Positions 9,921-20,593 of a stretch of 36,660 nt of DNA are shown in pieces. The DNA comes from an uncultured Enterobacteriaceae bacterium. GTDB taxonomy: Bacteria; Pseudomonadota; Gammaproteobacteria; Enterobacterales; Enterobacteriaceae. Numbering within the stretch: position 1 is the stretch's first letter; the number at the start of each line of letters is the position of its first letter. The notes under the pieces were generated by a model. The model saw only the letters and a list, made by a program, of their open reading frames with translations. It had not been told where the DNA came from and did no database searches. Both the position numbers and the translations under genes were made by a program. The stretch covers positions 1-36,660 of the forward strand of contig CALYPF010000018.1 of NCBI GenBank assembly GCA_945271245.1. Reading direction: 5' to 3'.

Positions 9921-10784
9921 GTGAAAAACATTCTCTCAATACAGTCTCACGTGGTTTTCGGGCACGCCGGCAATAGCGCCGCTGAGTTTCCAATGCGACG
10001 TTTGGGCGCGAATGTGTGGCCGCTAAATACTGTGCAATTTTCTAACCATACACAGTATGGCCGCTGGACCGGCTGTGTTATGCCACCGGAGCATCTCAGC
10101 GACATCGCCGCAGGCATTGATGATATTGATCAACTTAAACGCTGTGATGCCGTACTAAGCGGTTATTTAGGATCGGCGGAGCAGGGGAAGCATATTCTGA
10201 ACATAGTTCAGCGCGTTAAACGCGTTAATCCTCAGGCAATATGGTTTTGCGACCCGGTGATGGGGCATCCTGAAAAAGGGTGCATTGTAGCCCCGGGGGT
10301 AGCGGAGTTTCATACGCGTTATGCACTGCCCGCATGCGATATTATCGCGCCTAATTTGATTGAGCTGGAAATGCTAAGCGGAAGGGCGGTTCATAGCGTG
10401 CAGGAAGCAATCCAGGCGGCGCGCTCGCTGATTGCAAAAGGGCCACACACCGTATTAGTGAAGCACCTTGCGCGGGCGGGTGAACGCCAGGATTGCTTTG
10501 AAATGCTGCTGGTTACCGATAGCCAGGCCTGGCATATTGCCCGTCCGCTGGTGGATTTCGATATGCGGCAGCCCGTGGGCGTAGGAGATGTTACCTGCGG
10601 GCTGCTATTAGTTCTGTTATTGCAAGGCAAAACCCCGAAAGAAGCCCTGGAGCATGTTACCGCCGCAGTTTATGCGCTGATGGTTGTAACGCGCAATATG
10701 CAGGAATATGAGTTGCAGGTCGTCGCGGCGCAGTCGCAAATAGCACAGCCCGAGGAGTGGTTTAGCGCTATACCCTGCGGCTAA
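9921..10784 (+). CDS. pdxY: Pyridoxal kinase 2 (PdxY)
   Basis: PdxY phosphorylates pyridoxal in the B6 salvage pathway. With GTG at 9921 the protein has 287 residues, the E. coli length, and starts [22 protein letters not shown] at 9911-9914 is placed correctly for this start; the upstream in-frame TTG at 9909 would read through the Shine-Dalgarno. Ribokinase-like motifs are clear: [44 protein letters not shown], and the anion-hole/catalytic GVGDVTCG near residue 220. Pairing with pdxH and tyrS is the conserved enterobacterial arrangement. Confidence 0.95.
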   Translation: MKNILSIQSHVVFGHAGNSAAEFPMRRLGANVWPLNTVQFSNHTQYGRWTGCVMPPEHLSDIAAGIDDIDQLKRCDAVLSGYLGSAEQGKHILNIVQRVKRVNPQAIWFCDPVMGHPEKGCIVAPGVAEFHTRYALPACDIIAPNLIELEMLSGRAVHSVQEAIQAARSLIAKGPHTVLVKHLARAGERQDCFEMLLVTDSQAWHIARPLVDFDMRQPVGVGDVTCGLLLVLLLQGKTPKEALEHVTAAVYALMVVTRNMQEYELQVVAAQSQIAQPEEWFSAIPCG

Positions 10785-10854
10785 ATAACTACGGATAGAA
10801 AAGCAGTAAACTGGCCTGTGGCTTGTTCTCTGTAGCCGTACGGCAAGGAGTTTG

Positions 10855-10977
10855 ATGACTCAGATATCCGAAAATACCTATGCCGCTCTCCATATAAGCA
10901 TTTGTGCTTCACTATCTGAGCTGCGCGATTACACAGCGGTCGACATCTGGATATTAGCTCGTCAGCATATTAACTAG
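10855..10977 (+). CDS. Possible 40-residue small protein between pdxY and gstA
   Basis: An ATG at 10855 is preceded by AAGGAG (10845-10850). The frame runs 40 codons (beginning MTQISENTYAALHISICASL, ending ARQHIN) to TAG at 10977. A 10-bp inverted repeat starts two bases after the stop. I do not recognise the product and it has no clear membrane segment or motif. The strong ribosome-binding site and the hairpin just after the stop argue for a real gene. The short length and lack of any known homologue argue against it. Confidence 0.35.
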   Translation: MTQISENTYAALHISICASLSELRDYTAVDIWILARQHIN

Positions 10978-10978
10978 C

Positions 10979-11007
10979 GGCGCTGCCTGGCCCTAAAAGG
11001 CAGCGCC
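10979..11007. terminator. Strong hairpin between pdxY side and gstA (bidirectional candidate)
   Basis: GGCGCTGCCT (10979-10988) pairs perfectly with AGGCAGCGCC (10998-11007) over a 9-base loop. It sits 7 bp beyond the gstA stop and 2 bp beyond the small ORF stop. T-runs are poor on both sides, so it may be a barrier for convergent transcripts rather than a classical terminator. Confidence 0.5.
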
Positions 11008-11014
11008 TACGCAA

Positions 11015-11617
11015 CTATAGCCCTTCTGCGCTTAAGGCGGTCTGTACTGACGGTCGCGCTTTCATTCGTGCCATAAACTCATCGAGATGAGTAAGCCCCG
11101 TCATGTTCAGTTTAAGCGCATAAGCCCAGCGCAGCACGGTAAACAGATAAGCATCGGCTATAGTAAAACGCTGCCCTGTTAGCCACTGTTTATCGGCCAG
11201 TTCTTCATTGACATAGCTCAGCTTCTGTTCGAGAGCCTGACGTGCGATAGGTTTCATCGCTTCCGGCGTGTCCGGGCGGAATAAAGGCACGAATCCTTTA
11301 TGCAGTTCGCTTGAAATAAAGCTCAGCCATTCCAGAGTGTGGTAACGCGTTAGACTATTAGTGGGGGCCAGCAGCTGCCGGTCCGGCACTTTATCTGCTA
11401 AGTATTGTACGATGGCAACGCCTTCGGTCAGTAATGTACCGTCATCAAGTTCCAGTGCCGGTACCTGGCCTTTAGGATTAATTTTCAGATAGTCATCGCC
11501 GTTTTCTGTCCGCTTACTGGCAAGATCAACCTTAACCAGCGTAAAGTCTTGTCCCGTTTCGCGCAGCACAATATGAGGAGAGAGAGAACAGGCGCCGGCT
11601 TTGTAGTACAGTTTCAT
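11015..11617 (-). CDS. gstA: Glutathione S-transferase (beta class)
   Basis: This 200-residue cytosolic GST conjugates glutathione to electrophiles. The N-terminal thioredoxin-fold domain carries the beta-class Cys10 ([13 protein letters not shown]), the cis-Pro loop GQVPAL and the glutathione-binding [12 protein letters not shown]. The C-terminal helical domain contains [10 protein letters not shown] (the beta-class His at about 106) and the N-capping box [11 protein letters not shown]. coli GstA has 201 residues and ends SAEGLK; here the terminal Lys is absent. It is convergent with pdxY and lies downstream of dtpA on the same strand. Confidence 0.95.
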   Translation of the reverse strand: MKLYYKAGACSLSPHIVLRETGQDFTLVKVDLASKRTENGDDYLKINPKGQVPALELDDGTLLTEGVAIVQYLADKVPDRQLLAPTNSLTRYHTLEWLSFISSELHKGFVPLFRPDTPEAMKPIARQALEQKLSYVNEELADKQWLTGQRFTIADAYLFTVLRWAYALKLNMTGLTHLDEFMARMKARPSVQTALSAEGL

Positions 11618-11802
11618 TGGTAACTCCTTTCACGTACGAATGATAACGTTAAACCGGGCCTATTAGACATCGCGCTACAATTCACAAACAAAACGTTACG
11701 CAGTGGTACATAGCGTAAACGGGCTCAGAATCGGTCTCAAGCCATCTGCGAATCATCTAATATGCCTGGCCAGTCAGACTGTTATGGTAGACCTCATGCA
11801 AA

Positions 11803-11839
11803 TAAAAAAAAAGCCGCCAGCGGGGCGCGCGGCGGCTTT
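11803..11839 (-). terminator. Intrinsic terminator after dtpA
   Basis: On the minus strand AAGCCGCC (stem, 11831-11838) pairs with GGCGGCTT (11811-11818), followed by a run of T residues to 11803. It lies 21 bp beyond the dtpA stop. Confidence 0.9.
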
Positions 11840-11859
11840 AATGTGCTTTTAATATCGGT

Positions 11860-13368
11860 TTATGCGGTAACTTCTTTCGCCTCACCGGCCGGCGGTTCAT
11901 TCTCCTGCGTCATGCGATTCAGCAGCGGCGCTGTGAAAAGCATCAGCACGGCAATGACGCCGGTAGTGATACCGATTTGCAGGAAAACATGGCCATACAC
12001 GCCCAGAGAAACCAGCGGGTCGGTAACGTCGTCCGGTACCGCCATCAAATTGGCGACTTTACCTGCGATGAGCGCCGCGCCGGCGGAGGTCAGGAACCAG
12101 CTACCCATAATAAAGCCCATCAGTCGCTGAGGCACCAGTTGAGCAACCATTGCCAGACCGAGACCGGAAATCATTAATTCACCAACGCTCTGCAGCGCAT
12201 AGCTCAGGATCAGCCAGTTAACGGAGACAATGCCCGCATCCGTGGCAAACCTTGCCCCCAGAGGCAGCACTAAAAACGCACAGGAGCATAGCACCATACC
12301 GAAGGCAAATTTATGCGGCATCGGCATGCGGTCGCCCATCTTGTTATAAATCGCCGCAAGAATCGGGCTGGCAACCATGATCCAGAATGGATTCAGCGCC
12401 TGATACTGCTCCGGCTCAAAAGCAATACCCAGAATAGAATGCTCAACGTTGCGGATAGCAAAGAAGTTAAGAGAAGTCGGCATCTGGCTGTACAGCACAT
12501 AAAACAGGATAGCTTCAACCATCAGAACAAACGCGACAATCATTTTGCGGCGCGCCGTACCAGTCAGCGCAAATGTTTCGCGAGCGAACATAATAACTAT
12601 CACCAATGCCACCAGCGACAGCGCGATACGGGCTATATCCTGATTATGCAGCAGCCAGGTGGCAATCGCGACCAGCACCGCAACGCCCGCCAGCGTGGCG
12701 AACAGTTTCCCCATGTGTACGGGAGCAAAATCTGGTTTTGAGCCGTATTGTTTAACCCAGCCGCGGCAGAACAAAAAGTTAACGACGGTTATCAGCATGC
12801 CCACTACGCTTAAAGCAAAGGCCACGCTCCAGCCGAACTTCGTGGCCAGCCAGGGCGTTGCCAGCATGGAGAAGAAAGAGCCCACATTAATGGACATGTA
12901 GTACATCGTAAAGGCACCATCCAGACGCGGATCGTCCTTCTCATAGCAGGTAGAAAGCAAAGCTGAGGGGTTTGCTTTAAATAGCCCGTTACCGACGGCA
13001 ATTGTTGCCATACCCGCATAGACGATAGCTGCATTGTGGCCGGACCACGCGACCAGCGCGTATCCCAACGCCAAAACGATAGCGCCTAACAGGATGACGC
13101 GTTTTGTTCCCAGAACTTTATCGCCCAGCCAGCCGCCGACGGCGACCAGACCATACACTAACGCGCTGAATGAAGAGAAAAGCGTAATAGAGTCGGCTTC
13201 AGACATACCCAGTTGCTTTACCAGATAGACTGCCATAATGCCCTGTAGGCCATAGAAGCCAAAACGTTCCCAAAGCTCAATGGAGAAAATTAGATAGAAC
13301 GATCTTGGTTGTTTGAAAGCGTTCATGCTGACGCTTTTTTCTGTTGGTTTGTTGCTTGCTGTTGACAC
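11860..13368 (-). CDS. dtpA: Dipeptide/tripeptide permease A (DtpA/TppB), POT family
   Basis: DtpA is a proton-coupled di/tripeptide importer of the inner membrane. The 502 residues give the usual 14 membrane helices. The family signature E31-x-x-E34-R35-F ([12 protein letters not shown]) is in the first helix. Other marks are [13 protein letters not shown], the PTR2 motif [17 protein letters not shown] with [13 protein letters not shown], and a C-terminal tail rich in charged residues. The start is GTG at 13368 with AAGAGG six bases upstream; the protein then begins [20 protein letters not shown] like the E. coli protein. In Salmonella the orthologue tppB needs OmpR and is induced anaerobically. 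A terminator follows. A 553-bp spacer separates it from nth. Confidence 0.96.
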   Translation of the reverse strand: MSTASNKPTEKSVSMNAFKQPRSFYLIFSIELWERFGFYGLQGIMAVYLVKQLGMSEADSITLFSSFSALVYGLVAVGGWLGDKVLGTKRVILLGAIVLALGYALVAWSGHNAAIVYAGMATIAVGNGLFKANPSALLSTCYEKDDPRLDGAFTMYYMSINVGSFFSMLATPWLATKFGWSVAFALSVVGMLITVVNFLFCRGWVKQYGSKPDFAPVHMGKLFATLAGVAVLVAIATWLLHNQDIARIALSLVALVIVIMFARETFALTGTARRKMIVAFVLMVEAILFYVLYSQMPTSLNFFAIRNVEHSILGIAFEPEQYQALNPFWIMVASPILAAIYNKMGDRMPMPHKFAFGMVLCSCAFLVLPLGARFATDAGIVSVNWLILSYALQSVGELMISGLGLAMVAQLVPQRLMGFIMGSWFLTSAGAALIAGKVANLMAVPDDVTDPLVSLGVYGHVFLQIGITTGVIAVLMLFTAPLLNRMTQENEPPAGEAKEVTA

Positions 13369-13921
13369 GTATACCTCTTTTATTGCTACCCAGGTCAGTG
13401 GGGCTGTCTGTGATGTGCAACCTGTAAGGCTGGCACCATTCTTGTTATATGCGGCGGGAGAATTGACAAGTAATGTTCCTTATCCGAGCCGTTCAGGCAA
13501 GGCTTTTGTCATACTCTGTTACATTTAAACTTTCTGGAACAAAACTCGGTCAGGACAAATGTTATTCAGCGTTAAATTTTATGAATAGCTTTTCTGGTGA
13601 TTTTTTATCTCATTACCGACGCTAATAGCACATAATTAGTTATATGTTCTGCTTTTTAACTAAAAGTGTGGATTATCAGACCAGATATTGCGTGTTCATC
13701 AGTTTGATGTATGGGGTTATCATGAAAATTCTTAATAACGACAAGGCGTTAGGCATTGAATAAATCTGCAAAATTAGTGAAATGTTATCAATATGTTTAC
13801 CGCAGCGAACTTATGGAAAATTCCCGTCCTGGCCGAATGATTTATCACTTTTGACGATGTCACCCTGCCAGCGCAGGCGATTTATAACGCATAATTATGC
13901 CCGCTGAAGGGCGAGTGGGGC
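13369..13921. other. Intergenic region between dtpA and nth, no gene seen
   Basis: This 553-bp AT-rich stretch holds the promoter region of dtpA (reading left) and the 3' flank of nth. I find no coding region: the best short frame is 13 codons at 13722-13763. A palindrome GCATAATTATGC lies at 13889-13900, and a small hairpin (GCCC..GGGC) follows just after it, both downstream of nth and possible transcript ends. I cannot assign an OmpR site by eye. Confidence 0.5.
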
Positions 13922-14557
13922 CTAATTATCCGTTTTCTCTTTAAACTCGCATAAATCTTCAATCAGGCAGGAACCACAGCGGGGCTTGCGAGCGATGCAA
14001 GTATATCTTCCGTGTAAAATCAGCCAATGATGGCAATCCACTTTAAATTCTGCCGGTACCACCTTCAGCAGTTTCTCTTCGACCTGCTCGACATTGTTAC
14101 CCGGCGCGAAGCGGGTGCGATTACACACGCGAAAAATATGCGTATCGACGGCAATTGTTGGCCAACCAAAAGCAGTATTAAGCACCACATTGGCAGTTTT
14201 ACGCCCCACGCCGGGTAATGCCTCCAGCGCGGCCCTATCTTCAGGGACTACGCCGCCGTGTTTTTCCAGCAAGAGACGGCAGGTCTTAATAACGTTCTCA
14301 GCTTTGCTGTTAAACAACCCAATCGTCTTGATGTAGTTCTTTACGCCGTCGACGCCCAGTGCAAGCAGTGCTTCTGGCGTATTAGCTACCGGGAACATTT
14401 TTGCGGTCGCTTTATTGACGCTGACGTCTGTGGCCTGAGCCGAAAGCAGCACGGCAATCAGGAGTTCGAAAGGGGTAGTGAAGTTTAACTCCGTGGTGGG
14501 ATGAGGATTGGCATCCCGCAGGCGGGTCAAGATTTCTCTGCGCTTAGCGTTATTCAT
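13922..14557 (-). CDS. nth: Endonuclease III
   Basis: Nth is a bifunctional DNA glycosylase/AP lyase for oxidised pyrimidines. With ATG at 14557 it has 211 residues, the E. coli length. The helix-hairpin-helix [12 protein letters not shown] contains the catalytic Lys120, and VDTHIFRV holds Asp138. The C-terminal 4Fe-4S cluster loop has four Cys in C-x6-C-x2-C-x5-C spacing ([17 protein letters not shown]). Upstream in-frame ATGs would add 12 residues inside rsxE; the chosen start overlaps the rsxE stop as ATGA, which is the conserved translational coupling. It is the last gene of the rsx operon. Confidence 0.97.
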   Translation of the reverse strand: MNNAKRREILTRLRDANPHPTTELNFTTPFELLIAVLLSAQATDVSVNKATAKMFPVANTPEALLALGVDGVKNYIKTIGLFNSKAENVIKTCRLLLEKHGGVVPEDRAALEALPGVGRKTANVVLNTAFGWPTIAVDTHIFRVCNRTRFAPGNNVEQVEEKLLKVVPAEFKVDCHHWLILHGRYTCIARKPRCGSCLIEDLCEFKEKTDN

Positions 14558-15252
14558 GAGGCTTTCTCTGGATTCCTTTCGTTTATGATGCATTGGGTGC
14601 GAGCACGGCGGCGCTTCATTTTCTCGTCAATCAGATACTTAACGGCCAGCATGATACCCAATCCGATAAATGCCCCAGGAGGTAACATGGCCAATAAAAA
14701 CGGCGTATCGGTGTGAAAAACCTCAATGCGTAGCACGCGCGCCCAACTGCCAAGAAGGCCATCGGCACCGTCGAAAAGCGTACCGTTACCGATAATTTCA
14801 CGCAAACAGCCGAGGACAAACATCGCGCCAGTAGCGCCAAGGCCTATCGTGAAACCGTCGAGCGCCGACGCGGGGAGACTATTTTTGGCAGCAAAACTTT
14901 CCGCGCGTCCCACCACAATACAGTTTGTCACTATCAACGGGATGAAAATACCCAGCGACTGATATAAACCAAAGGCCCACGCATTAATCAGCATTTGTAC
15001 AATGCTCACCACGGCGGCGATAATCATGACATAAATTGGAATACGCACCGCAGGCGGCATCCAGCGCCGGAATACGGAAATGAAACTATTGGTCAGCGTT
15101 AATACCAGCGTGGTTGCTAATCCTAATCCTAACGCATTGGTGGCGGTAGAGGTGACTGCCAGTAACGGGCACAGTCCCAGAAGCTGGACCAGCGCGGAGT
15201 TATTTCTCCATAAACCGTCAATGATAATTGTTTTTGTCTGGCTCTGGCTCAT
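14554..15252 (-). CDS. rsxE: RsxE, membrane subunit of the SoxR-reducing/Rnf-type electron transport complex
   Basis: RsxE and RsxA are the paired six-helix membrane subunits of the Rsx (Rnf-like) complex, which uses NAD(P)H to keep the sensor SoxR reduced. This 232-residue protein shows the Rnf/Nqr family segments [21 protein letters not shown] and [15 protein letters not shown], and the C-terminal [15 protein letters not shown]. The conserved half-helix Cys residues in LGLCP and TNC coordinate the intramembrane iron centre in this family. It overlaps rsxG (4 bp) and nth (4 bp) by ATGA junctions. Confidence 0.96.
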   Translation of the reverse strand: MSQSQTKTIIIDGLWRNNSALVQLLGLCPLLAVTSTATNALGLGLATTLVLTLTNSFISVFRRWMPPAVRIPIYVMIIAAVVSIVQMLINAWAFGLYQSLGIFIPLIVTNCIVVGRAESFAAKNSLPASALDGFTIGLGATGAMFVLGCLREIIGNGTLFDGADGLLGSWARVLRIEVFHTDTPFLLAMLPPGAFIGLGIMLAVKYLIDEKMKRRRARTQCIINERNPEKAS

Positions 15253-15875
15253 GACGCGCCTCCGCAGGTGGGCAGTGAAGAAAGCTGTGTAGGAAGCGTT
15301 TGTGCGAACAGCCCCGCGCGTTTTATAGCGTTTACTACCGCCCGTGGTGTTATCGTGGCACCGGTAAATTGATCAAACTGACCGCCGTCCTTTTTCACCG
15401 CCCAGTGGGCGTCCTGCTCGCTGGTAATATGCTGCCCGGAGAAACCGGCGATCCACTGGCTAAGTCGCAGTTCTATTTTATCCCCTAAACCTGGCGTTTC
15501 ATGATGCTGCGTAACGCGTGCGCCGAGAATAGTACCGGTAAAATTAGCGCCAACCAGTAACTGAATAGCGCCGGAATAGCCGTTAGGTGCGGTTGCTTCC
15601 ATAATCACGCCGTTATCTTTATTCTCTTTTTGGGTAAGATAAATACGATGCGTACCTGGCCCCAGCAGCGGGTTAGCCACCAGATAACAGCGCCTGCGAG
15701 GGAGATTATCGTAATATTGCGGCTCAATAATCTGATCGAAAAGCAGCTGCTGCTGACGTGCGTTTTGCGTGGCTATCGTCCCCTGGGTAAGCGCATGGAC
15801 GATAGCCGTAAACCCGGTAGTGAGCGCGGCGAAAATCGCCAGCGTTACGCCATGTTTTCGCATAGTGTTTAACAT
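15249..15875 (-). CDS. rsxG: RsxG, FMN-carrying periplasmic subunit of the Rsx complex
   Basis: RsxG has 208 residues, with an N-terminal membrane anchor (residues 9-29) and a periplasmic FMN-binding domain. The covalent flavin motif (S/T)GAT is present as FTGATIT, placing the FMN on Thr174 as in E. coli. Other conserved stretches are [28 protein letters not shown] and [14 protein letters not shown]. It overlaps rsxE by 4 bp and starts 9 bp after rsxD. The region around residues 35-65, including a run of Arg (LPRRRCYLV), is the least conserved part. Confidence 0.96.
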   Translation of the reverse strand: MLNTMRKHGVTLAIFAALTTGFTAIVHALTQGTIATQNARQQQLLFDQIIEPQYYDNLPRRRCYLVANPLLGPGTHRIYLTQKENKDNGVIMEATAPNGYSGAIQLLVGANFTGTILGARVTQHHETPGLGDKIELRLSQWIAGFSGQHITSEQDAHWAVKKDGGQFDQFTGATITPRAVVNAIKRAGLFAQTLPTQLSSLPTCGGAS

Positions 15876-15884
15876 TACTTTTCC

Positions 15885-16937
15885 TCAGCGATGGCCGTAA
15901 ACCCGGGGACGGGTGTAATAATCGATAAGGGGGACCGTGATATTGGCGAGTAGTACTGCAAACGCGACGCCATCAGGATAGCCGCCCCATGTCCGTATTA
16001 GCCAGACCAATAACCCGGCCAGCGCGCCGAAAATAAGGCGCCCGCGCGGCGTTGTGGCTGCGGTAACCGGATCGGTCAAAATGAAGAATGCGCCGAGCAT
16101 GGATGCGCCGGAAAATAAATGTACCAGCGGTGGCGCGCAGAGTTCCGGATTAACGCGCCACCCAAGCGCCGAACATACCCAAAGAGTGAGTAAAAAAGCG
16201 ACGGGAATGTGCCAGCGGATAGCGCCGCGCCAAAGTAGCAGCAGGCCACCGGCCAGATAAGCGACATTCACCCACTGCCAGCCAATACCTGCCAGCACGC
16301 CGCCATAAATGGGTAATTGCAATACGTTACTCGATGGCATGCCCGCATGCAGACCGGTTTTAAATGTATCCAGCGGCGTGGCCTGACTAACCCCATCGAC
16401 GCCCATACGCAGCGCATCCATCGTCAGCCCGCCGTCCGTGTGACCATAAAAGATAGTAGACAGCGTTTCCGTAAAGCCGACAGGCGTCATTGCAAGCGTA
16501 GCGGGAGGCAGCCAGCCGGTCATCTGTATTGGGAACGAAATCAGCAATACAACATATCCAACCATCGCGGGATTAAACGGGTTATTTCCTAAACCGCCGT
16601 AAAGCTGTTTGGCAATAATAATGGCAAACAGGGTACCTGAAATAACTATCCACCACGGCGCCAGCGGAGGAATACTCACGCCCAGCAGCAGGCCGGTAAG
16701 CAGCGCCGAATAATCTTTTAGCGTTGCTATAACGGCGCGTCTACGTAACGCCAGGGATAACGCCTCTGCAGCCAGCGCGCCGCAGGCTGCCAGTGTAACT
16801 TGGAGCAGCGTTCCCCAGCCGAACCAGACTATTTGCAGCGCAATACCGGGAAGGGTAGCGATAATAACCCACAGCATGATGCGATCGGTACGCCGTTGAT
16901 TATGGGTATAAGGTGAACTGGGGCTTCTGAAAACCAT
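15885..16937 (-). CDS. rsxD: RsxD, membrane flavoprotein subunit of the Rsx complex
   Basis: This 350-residue multi-spanning protein is the NqrB/RnfD homologue. The covalent FMN attachment site is Thr187 in VSQATPLD, the same number as in E. coli. Family motifs include [32 protein letters not shown] and [15 protein letters not shown]. The initiator ATG directly abuts the stop of rsxC on the same strand (16937/16938), which implies coupled translation. Confidence 0.96.
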   Translation of the reverse strand: MVFRSPSSPYTHNQRRTDRIMLWVIIATLPGIALQIVWFGWGTLLQVTLAACGALAAEALSLALRRRAVIATLKDYSALLTGLLLGVSIPPLAPWWIVISGTLFAIIIAKQLYGGLGNNPFNPAMVGYVVLLISFPIQMTGWLPPATLAMTPVGFTETLSTIFYGHTDGGLTMDALRMGVDGVSQATPLDTFKTGLHAGMPSSNVLQLPIYGGVLAGIGWQWVNVAYLAGGLLLLWRGAIRWHIPVAFLLTLWVCSALGWRVNPELCAPPLVHLFSGASMLGAFFILTDPVTAATTPRGRLIFGALAGLLVWLIRTWGGYPDGVAFAVLLANITVPLIDYYTRPRVYGHR

Positions 16938-18926
16938 CTATTCCTCATGTGCGGCGGGTGAAGTATGAGTATGCGCCTTTGCAGACGTGCCTGAACCCTC
17001 AGTGGCGTGTGTGTGCAGGGCGTTCTGCTTAGCCTCCGCGGCGGCTTTACGCGCTTTGGCGCGGGCGATAGCGGCCTCAGCGGCGGCTCTGTGCGGGTCG
17101 TTCAGTGCGGCGGCGTCTTCTGTCTGAGTCGGTTGGGTAGCCGGCCCGGTGGCGGTTTTACGCGCTTTGGCGCGAGCGATTGCGGCCTCAACGGCGGCCC
17201 TGCGCGGGTCGTTCAGTGCGGCACTGTTTTCTGACTGAGCCGGTTGGGTAGCCGGCCCGGAGGCGGTTTTACGCGCTTTGGCGCGAGCGATTGCGGCCTC
17301 AGCGGCGCCGCTACGCGACTCACTTTGTATCGCGGTATGGATAGTACTATTGTCTACCTGCGTCAGATTTTCACCTGAAACGTTACCGGGGGAGGCGCCT
17401 TCGGTGCCGCGAGTTTTAGCCTTAACCCGCGCCAGTGCGGCCTGAATAGCATCACGATCGCTCGCTGAGGGTTGCACTGCGGCCTGCCGGTGACGGGCCT
17501 GGCGCAGCGCTTTTTCACGTTCCAAGCGCGCGCCGCGCGCTTCAAAGCGCGCCTTCGCCTCGGTTGCCCGGCGAGCATCTTCCTGTAGTTCGCGAAGCGC
17601 GGCTTTTTCCTGGCGAAAATAGTGCACTAAAGGAATATCACTGGGGCAAACCCATGCGCAGGCGCCGCATTCAATGCAATCATTGAGCTGATGCGAGCTG
17701 GCTTTGTCATGCTGCTGCCCTTTGCTGAACCAATATAGCTGCTGCGGCAGTAGCTCAGCCGGGCAAACCTCGGCGCAGGCGCTGCAGCGAATACAGCTTT
17801 TCTCCTCGGTTGGCTGGCCCAGCTCATTTTCTGCGGCAGCCAGCAGGCAGTTGGTCAGTTTCGTTACAGGGGCATCCAGTGAAGGTAGGGTAAATCCCAT
17901 TAGTGGACCCCCCATGATGACTCCGGATTTTTGAGCTGGGCGGTAGCCCGCATATTCCAGCAAATGGCGGATGGGAGTACCTAAGCGCGTCCATACGTTT
18001 CCCGGCCGGGAAATGGCTTCGCCTGTTAATGTCACGACCCGCTCTGTTAATGGCTCTGCGTCGATAATTGCGCGCTTGATAGCAAACGCCGTGCCGACGT
18101 TTTGCATTAATACCCCAATATCCGATGAACGTCCGCCGTGCGGGACCTGTTTGCCGGTCAAAATCTGGGTAAGCTGTTTTGCACCGCCGGAAGGATATTT
18201 GGTCGGGATCGCCCGTAGCTTAATATCCTGAGTATCCTGTAGCACCGCGCGCAGCATAGAAATCGCCCGCGGCTTATTATCTTCAATCGCGAGCAGCGTC
18301 TCGCGTGGCTGAAGGATATATGCGAGGATGCGAATACCCTCAGCGATTTGCGCGGCGCAATCCTGCATCAGACGGTCATCGGCGGTGATATAGGGTTCAC
18401 ATTCTGCGCCGTTGATAATCAGGGTTTGGATTTTCCCTGCGCCGCCTTGGATTTTGGCGCCAGTAGGGAAACCCGCTCCGCCTAATCCGGCAATACCAAA
18501 CTGCTGGATGCGTGCAATGAGCGCTTCGCGCGGATGCGCGCGATAGTTTTCCCAGCGCTCATAGCGGTAACAGGCATCTTCGCCGTCGGCTTCCAGTATA
18601 ATGCACGGTACGTCAAGCCCCGAAGGGTGCGCATCCGGATAGGGTTTAATTGCGGTAACCACGCCGGAGGAAGGTGCGTGTACCGGTAGCATGCGTCCGC
18701 TTCCGCGCGTCAGCGGCTGTCCACGCAAAACACGCTCGCCCGGGTTTACGCACACAGCGCCTTCTTCTCCCAAATGCTGCTTCAGCGGAATCATAAAATG
18801 TGAAGGCAGCGGCGCCTGGCGCAGAGGGATCGCGCTGGAGCGCTGCTTCATCTCCGGTGGATGAATACCACCGTGGAAATCCCACAGGCCTTGCTGCTTT
18901 GCGCGCGAAAAAAGAAACTTAAACAT
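16938..18926 (-). CDS. rsxC: RsxC, NADH-dehydrogenase-type and Fe-S subunit of the Rsx complex
   Basis: RsxC is the NAD(P)H-oxidising subunit. With ATG at 18926 ([25 protein letters not shown]) it has 662 residues and overlaps rsxB by 8 bp. A longer in-frame reading to 19199 lies inside rsxB and is rejected. It contains the glycine-rich FMN/NADH region [15 protein letters not shown] and [13 protein letters not shown]. Two 4Fe-4S motifs ([12 protein letters not shown] and [12 protein letters not shown]) lie near residues 370-425. A charged helical region follows. The C-terminal tail carries [10 protein letters not shown] repeats in 37-residue units, about 2.3 copies. E. coli RsxC is about 740 residues because it has more repeats, so this one is short by length polymorphism rather than truncation. 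Confidence 0.95.
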   Translation of the reverse strand: MFKFLFSRAKQQGLWDFHGGIHPPEMKQRSSAIPLRQAPLPSHFMIPLKQHLGEEGAVCVNPGERVLRGQPLTRGSGRMLPVHAPSSGVVTAIKPYPDAHPSGLDVPCIILEADGEDACYRYERWENYRAHPREALIARIQQFGIAGLGGAGFPTGAKIQGGAGKIQTLIINGAECEPYITADDRLMQDCAAQIAEGIRILAYILQPRETLLAIEDNKPRAISMLRAVLQDTQDIKLRAIPTKYPSGGAKQLTQILTGKQVPHGGRSSDIGVLMQNVGTAFAIKRAIIDAEPLTERVVTLTGEAISRPGNVWTRLGTPIRHLLEYAGYRPAQKSGVIMGGPLMGFTLPSLDAPVTKLTNCLLAAAENELGQPTEEKSCIRCSACAEVCPAELLPQQLYWFSKGQQHDKASSHQLNDCIECGACAWVCPSDIPLVHYFRQEKAALRELQEDARRATEAKARFEARGARLEREKALRQARHRQAAVQPSASDRDAIQAALARVKAKTRGTEGASPGNVSGENLTQVDNSTIHTAIQSESRSGAAEAAIARAKARKTASGPATQPAQSENSAALNDPRRAAVEAAIARAKARKTATGPATQPTQTEDAAALNDPHRAAAEAAIARAKARKAAAEAKQNALHTHATEGSGTSAKAHTHTSPAAHEE
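17037..17305 (-). repeat. 111-bp tandem repeat in rsxC encoding [10 protein letters not shown] units
   Basis: The motif TTACGCGCTTTGGCG starts at 17047, 17158 and 17269, an exact 111-bp period (37 codons). About 2.3 copies encode [10 protein letters not shown] plus a linker ending NDPRRAAVE. The copies differ by scattered substitutions, so they are not from a very recent duplication. Such tracts in rsxC vary in copy number among enterics. Confidence 0.9.
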
Positions 18927-19497
18927 GTTGCCCCACAGACAGCTCTCGTACAGGGATCGCGTGAGTTTCCCACTTCCAGGTCTCTGGCGTGACGGGGGCG
19001 GGAATAAGTGAAATGCAGTGCGTCGGGCAGGGGGCAATGCAAAGATTGCAGCCGGTACATAAATCGCTGAGAACGGTGTGCATCGCGCGGGATGCGCCCA
19101 CAATTGCGTCGACCGGACAGGCCTGAATGCATTTGGTACAACCGATACACTGGCTTTCATCAATGATAGCCAGCATGCGTACCGGCGCATTGAGCGCATT
19201 ATTTTCTCCCGTCGGCAGAGGCTCCACGTTTAATAGAGCGGCTATTTTCTGCATTACCGGTTCGCCGCCGGGGGCGCAAAGATTAATATTCGCGCCGTTA
19301 TTGCCCACCGCTTCTGCGTAGGGGCGGCAGCCAGGATAGCCACACTGTGCGCACTGGCTTTGGGGAAGCAGCGCTTCAATTTTATCAACAATGGGATCTT
19401 CGGCTATCGCAAAACGACGTGACGCATAGCCAAGCAGAAGACCAAAAACCAGCGCCAGCAGCGTCAGAACTAAAACGGCGATTAATATGATGGACAT
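18919..19497 (-). CDS. rsxB: RsxB, polyferredoxin-like Fe-S subunit of the Rsx complex
   Basis: RsxB is a 192-residue electron carrier on the cytoplasmic face. It has an N-terminal membrane anchor (residues 1-25). A 4Fe-4S binding region follows ([17 protein letters not shown] plus a further Cys in NLCAPGG). Two ferredoxin clusters, [14 protein letters not shown] and [16 protein letters not shown], complete it. Its ATG overlaps the stop of rsxA by one base (TAATG), and its end overlaps the start of rsxC. Confidence 0.97.
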   Translation of the reverse strand: MSIILIAVLVLTLLALVFGLLLGYASRRFAIAEDPIVDKIEALLPQSQCAQCGYPGCRPYAEAVGNNGANINLCAPGGEPVMQKIAALLNVEPLPTGENNALNAPVRMLAIIDESQCIGCTKCIQACPVDAIVGASRAMHTVLSDLCTGCNLCIAPCPTHCISLIPAPVTPETWKWETHAIPVRELSVGQHV

Positions 19498-20078
19498 TAG
19501 AATTTTACCAGACCACTGAAGCCCATAAACGCCAAAGACATCAGTCCTGCGGTAATCAGCGCGATAGCGTTACCTTTGAACGGCGTCGGAACGTCGGCCA
19601 CCGCTAGTCGTTCCCGGATTGAGGCAAACAGAACCATCACCAGTGAAAAACCGACGGCGGCGGAAAATCCGTATAGGGCAGACTCCAGAAAACGATGGTT
19701 TAGGTTAATGCTCAACAGTGCAACGCCCAGTACGGCGCAATTGGTGGTAATTAGCGGCAGAAAGATCCCCAGCAGGCGATACAGCGCGGGGCTGGTTTTA
19801 CGTACCACCATTTCAGTAAATTGCACCACTACGGCAATCACCAGAATGAAAGCCATCGTGCGCAGATAAATAAGATCCAGCGGCACCAGTAAAAGATGGT
19901 CGATAAGCCAGGCACAAATGGTTGCCAGCGTCATCACGAATGTAGTGGCCAGCCCCATACCAATCGCTGTCTCTAGTTTCTTTGAGACACCCATAAAAGG
20001 ACACAGCCCGAGAAACTTCACTAATACGAAGTTGTTAACCAGCACGGTACCGATAAATAACAGCAAATAGTCAGACAT
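19497..20078 (-). CDS. rsxA: RsxA, membrane subunit of the Rsx complex
   Basis: RsxA is the 193-residue six-helix partner of RsxE and the first gene of the overlapping rsxABCDGE-nth unit. It begins [40 protein letters not shown], with the conserved Cys in LGLCPF. A second key Cys occurs in [14 protein letters not shown]. Helices are evident through the C-terminal [25 protein letters not shown] 74-bp gap to ydgK likely contains the operon promoter unless ydgK reads through. Confidence 0.97.
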   Translation of the reverse strand: MSDYLLLFIGTVLVNNFVLVKFLGLCPFMGVSKKLETAIGMGLATTFVMTLATICAWLIDHLLLVPLDLIYLRTMAFILVIAVVVQFTEMVVRKTSPALYRLLGIFLPLITTNCAVLGVALLSINLNHRFLESALYGFSAAVGFSLVMVLFASIRERLAVADVPTPFKGNAIALITAGLMSLAFMGFSGLVKF

Positions 20079-20152
20079 AATCGACCTGAATCAGAAGAGG
20101 CGCCTATTATCAGGCAATCTGCCGATAGCGACAACCCGTTAGTCTGTAAGGT

Positions 20153-20593
20153 TTACAGGCGCGTTAATGTTTGTTTTACGCGTATTGCGCGCCGAAAGTA
20201 GGGGGCGAATAATGCAGCCGCCAGCAGTGAGTACAGCAATTGTCGCAGCGCCAGCGCATCGATAACGGGTGTAAACGCGAACGTTTTCAAGGCCAGCAAA
20301 ATATTTATCAGCAACCAGATAATATAATGTTTGCGCACCACGGCGCGCCGTTTAAAAAAAGCGGTGGTGAGCCAGAGCGTGTAAAGCCACATTGCCAGCG
20401 TACTCAACAGTGAAAAATACCAAAGCGCGACGCGGGCGGCGCTTTGCATACCCAGCAAGTGATGGGTATGAGGGCTGGTAAGCGCGATGCCAAACAACGC
20501 CAGTGTAATCGTGATACTAAAAAGCGTAAGCAGGAGCCAGGCGAGCGGTGCGAGAAGCCAGCCGCCAATGCGCAGCGGATTTGATGTGGTCAT
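20153..20593 (-). CDS. ydgK: YdgK, DUF2569 inner-membrane protein
   Basis: This 146-residue protein has four predicted membrane helices (about 11-33, 57-75, 88-108, 115-133). The N terminus NPLRIGGWLLAPLAWLL is typical of DUF2569. The family has no established function. E. coli YdgK is about ten residues shorter. It lies directly upstream of rsxA on the same strand, as in E. coli, and GGAGG (with TAGG following) lies before its ATG. Confidence 0.9.
   Translation of the reverse strand: MTTSNPLRIGGWLLAPLAWLLLTLFSITITLALFGIALTSPHTHHLLGMQSAARVALWYFSLLSTLAMWLYTLWLTTAFFKRRAVVRKHYIIWLLINILLALKTFAFTPVIDALALRQLLYSLLAAALFAPYFRRAIRVKQTLTRL

Noticed and set aside
13722..13763. 13-codon ORF (MKILNNDKALGIE) in the dtpA-nth gap as a leader peptide
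   Set aside because: It is very short, has no attenuator hairpin after it, and points away from dtpA, so it is likely chance.
18927..19199. In-frame 91-codon N-terminal extension of rsxC
   Set aside because: It lies inside rsxB, has no family similarity, and the ATG at 18926 gives the known RsxC start MFKF...[13 protein letters not shown].
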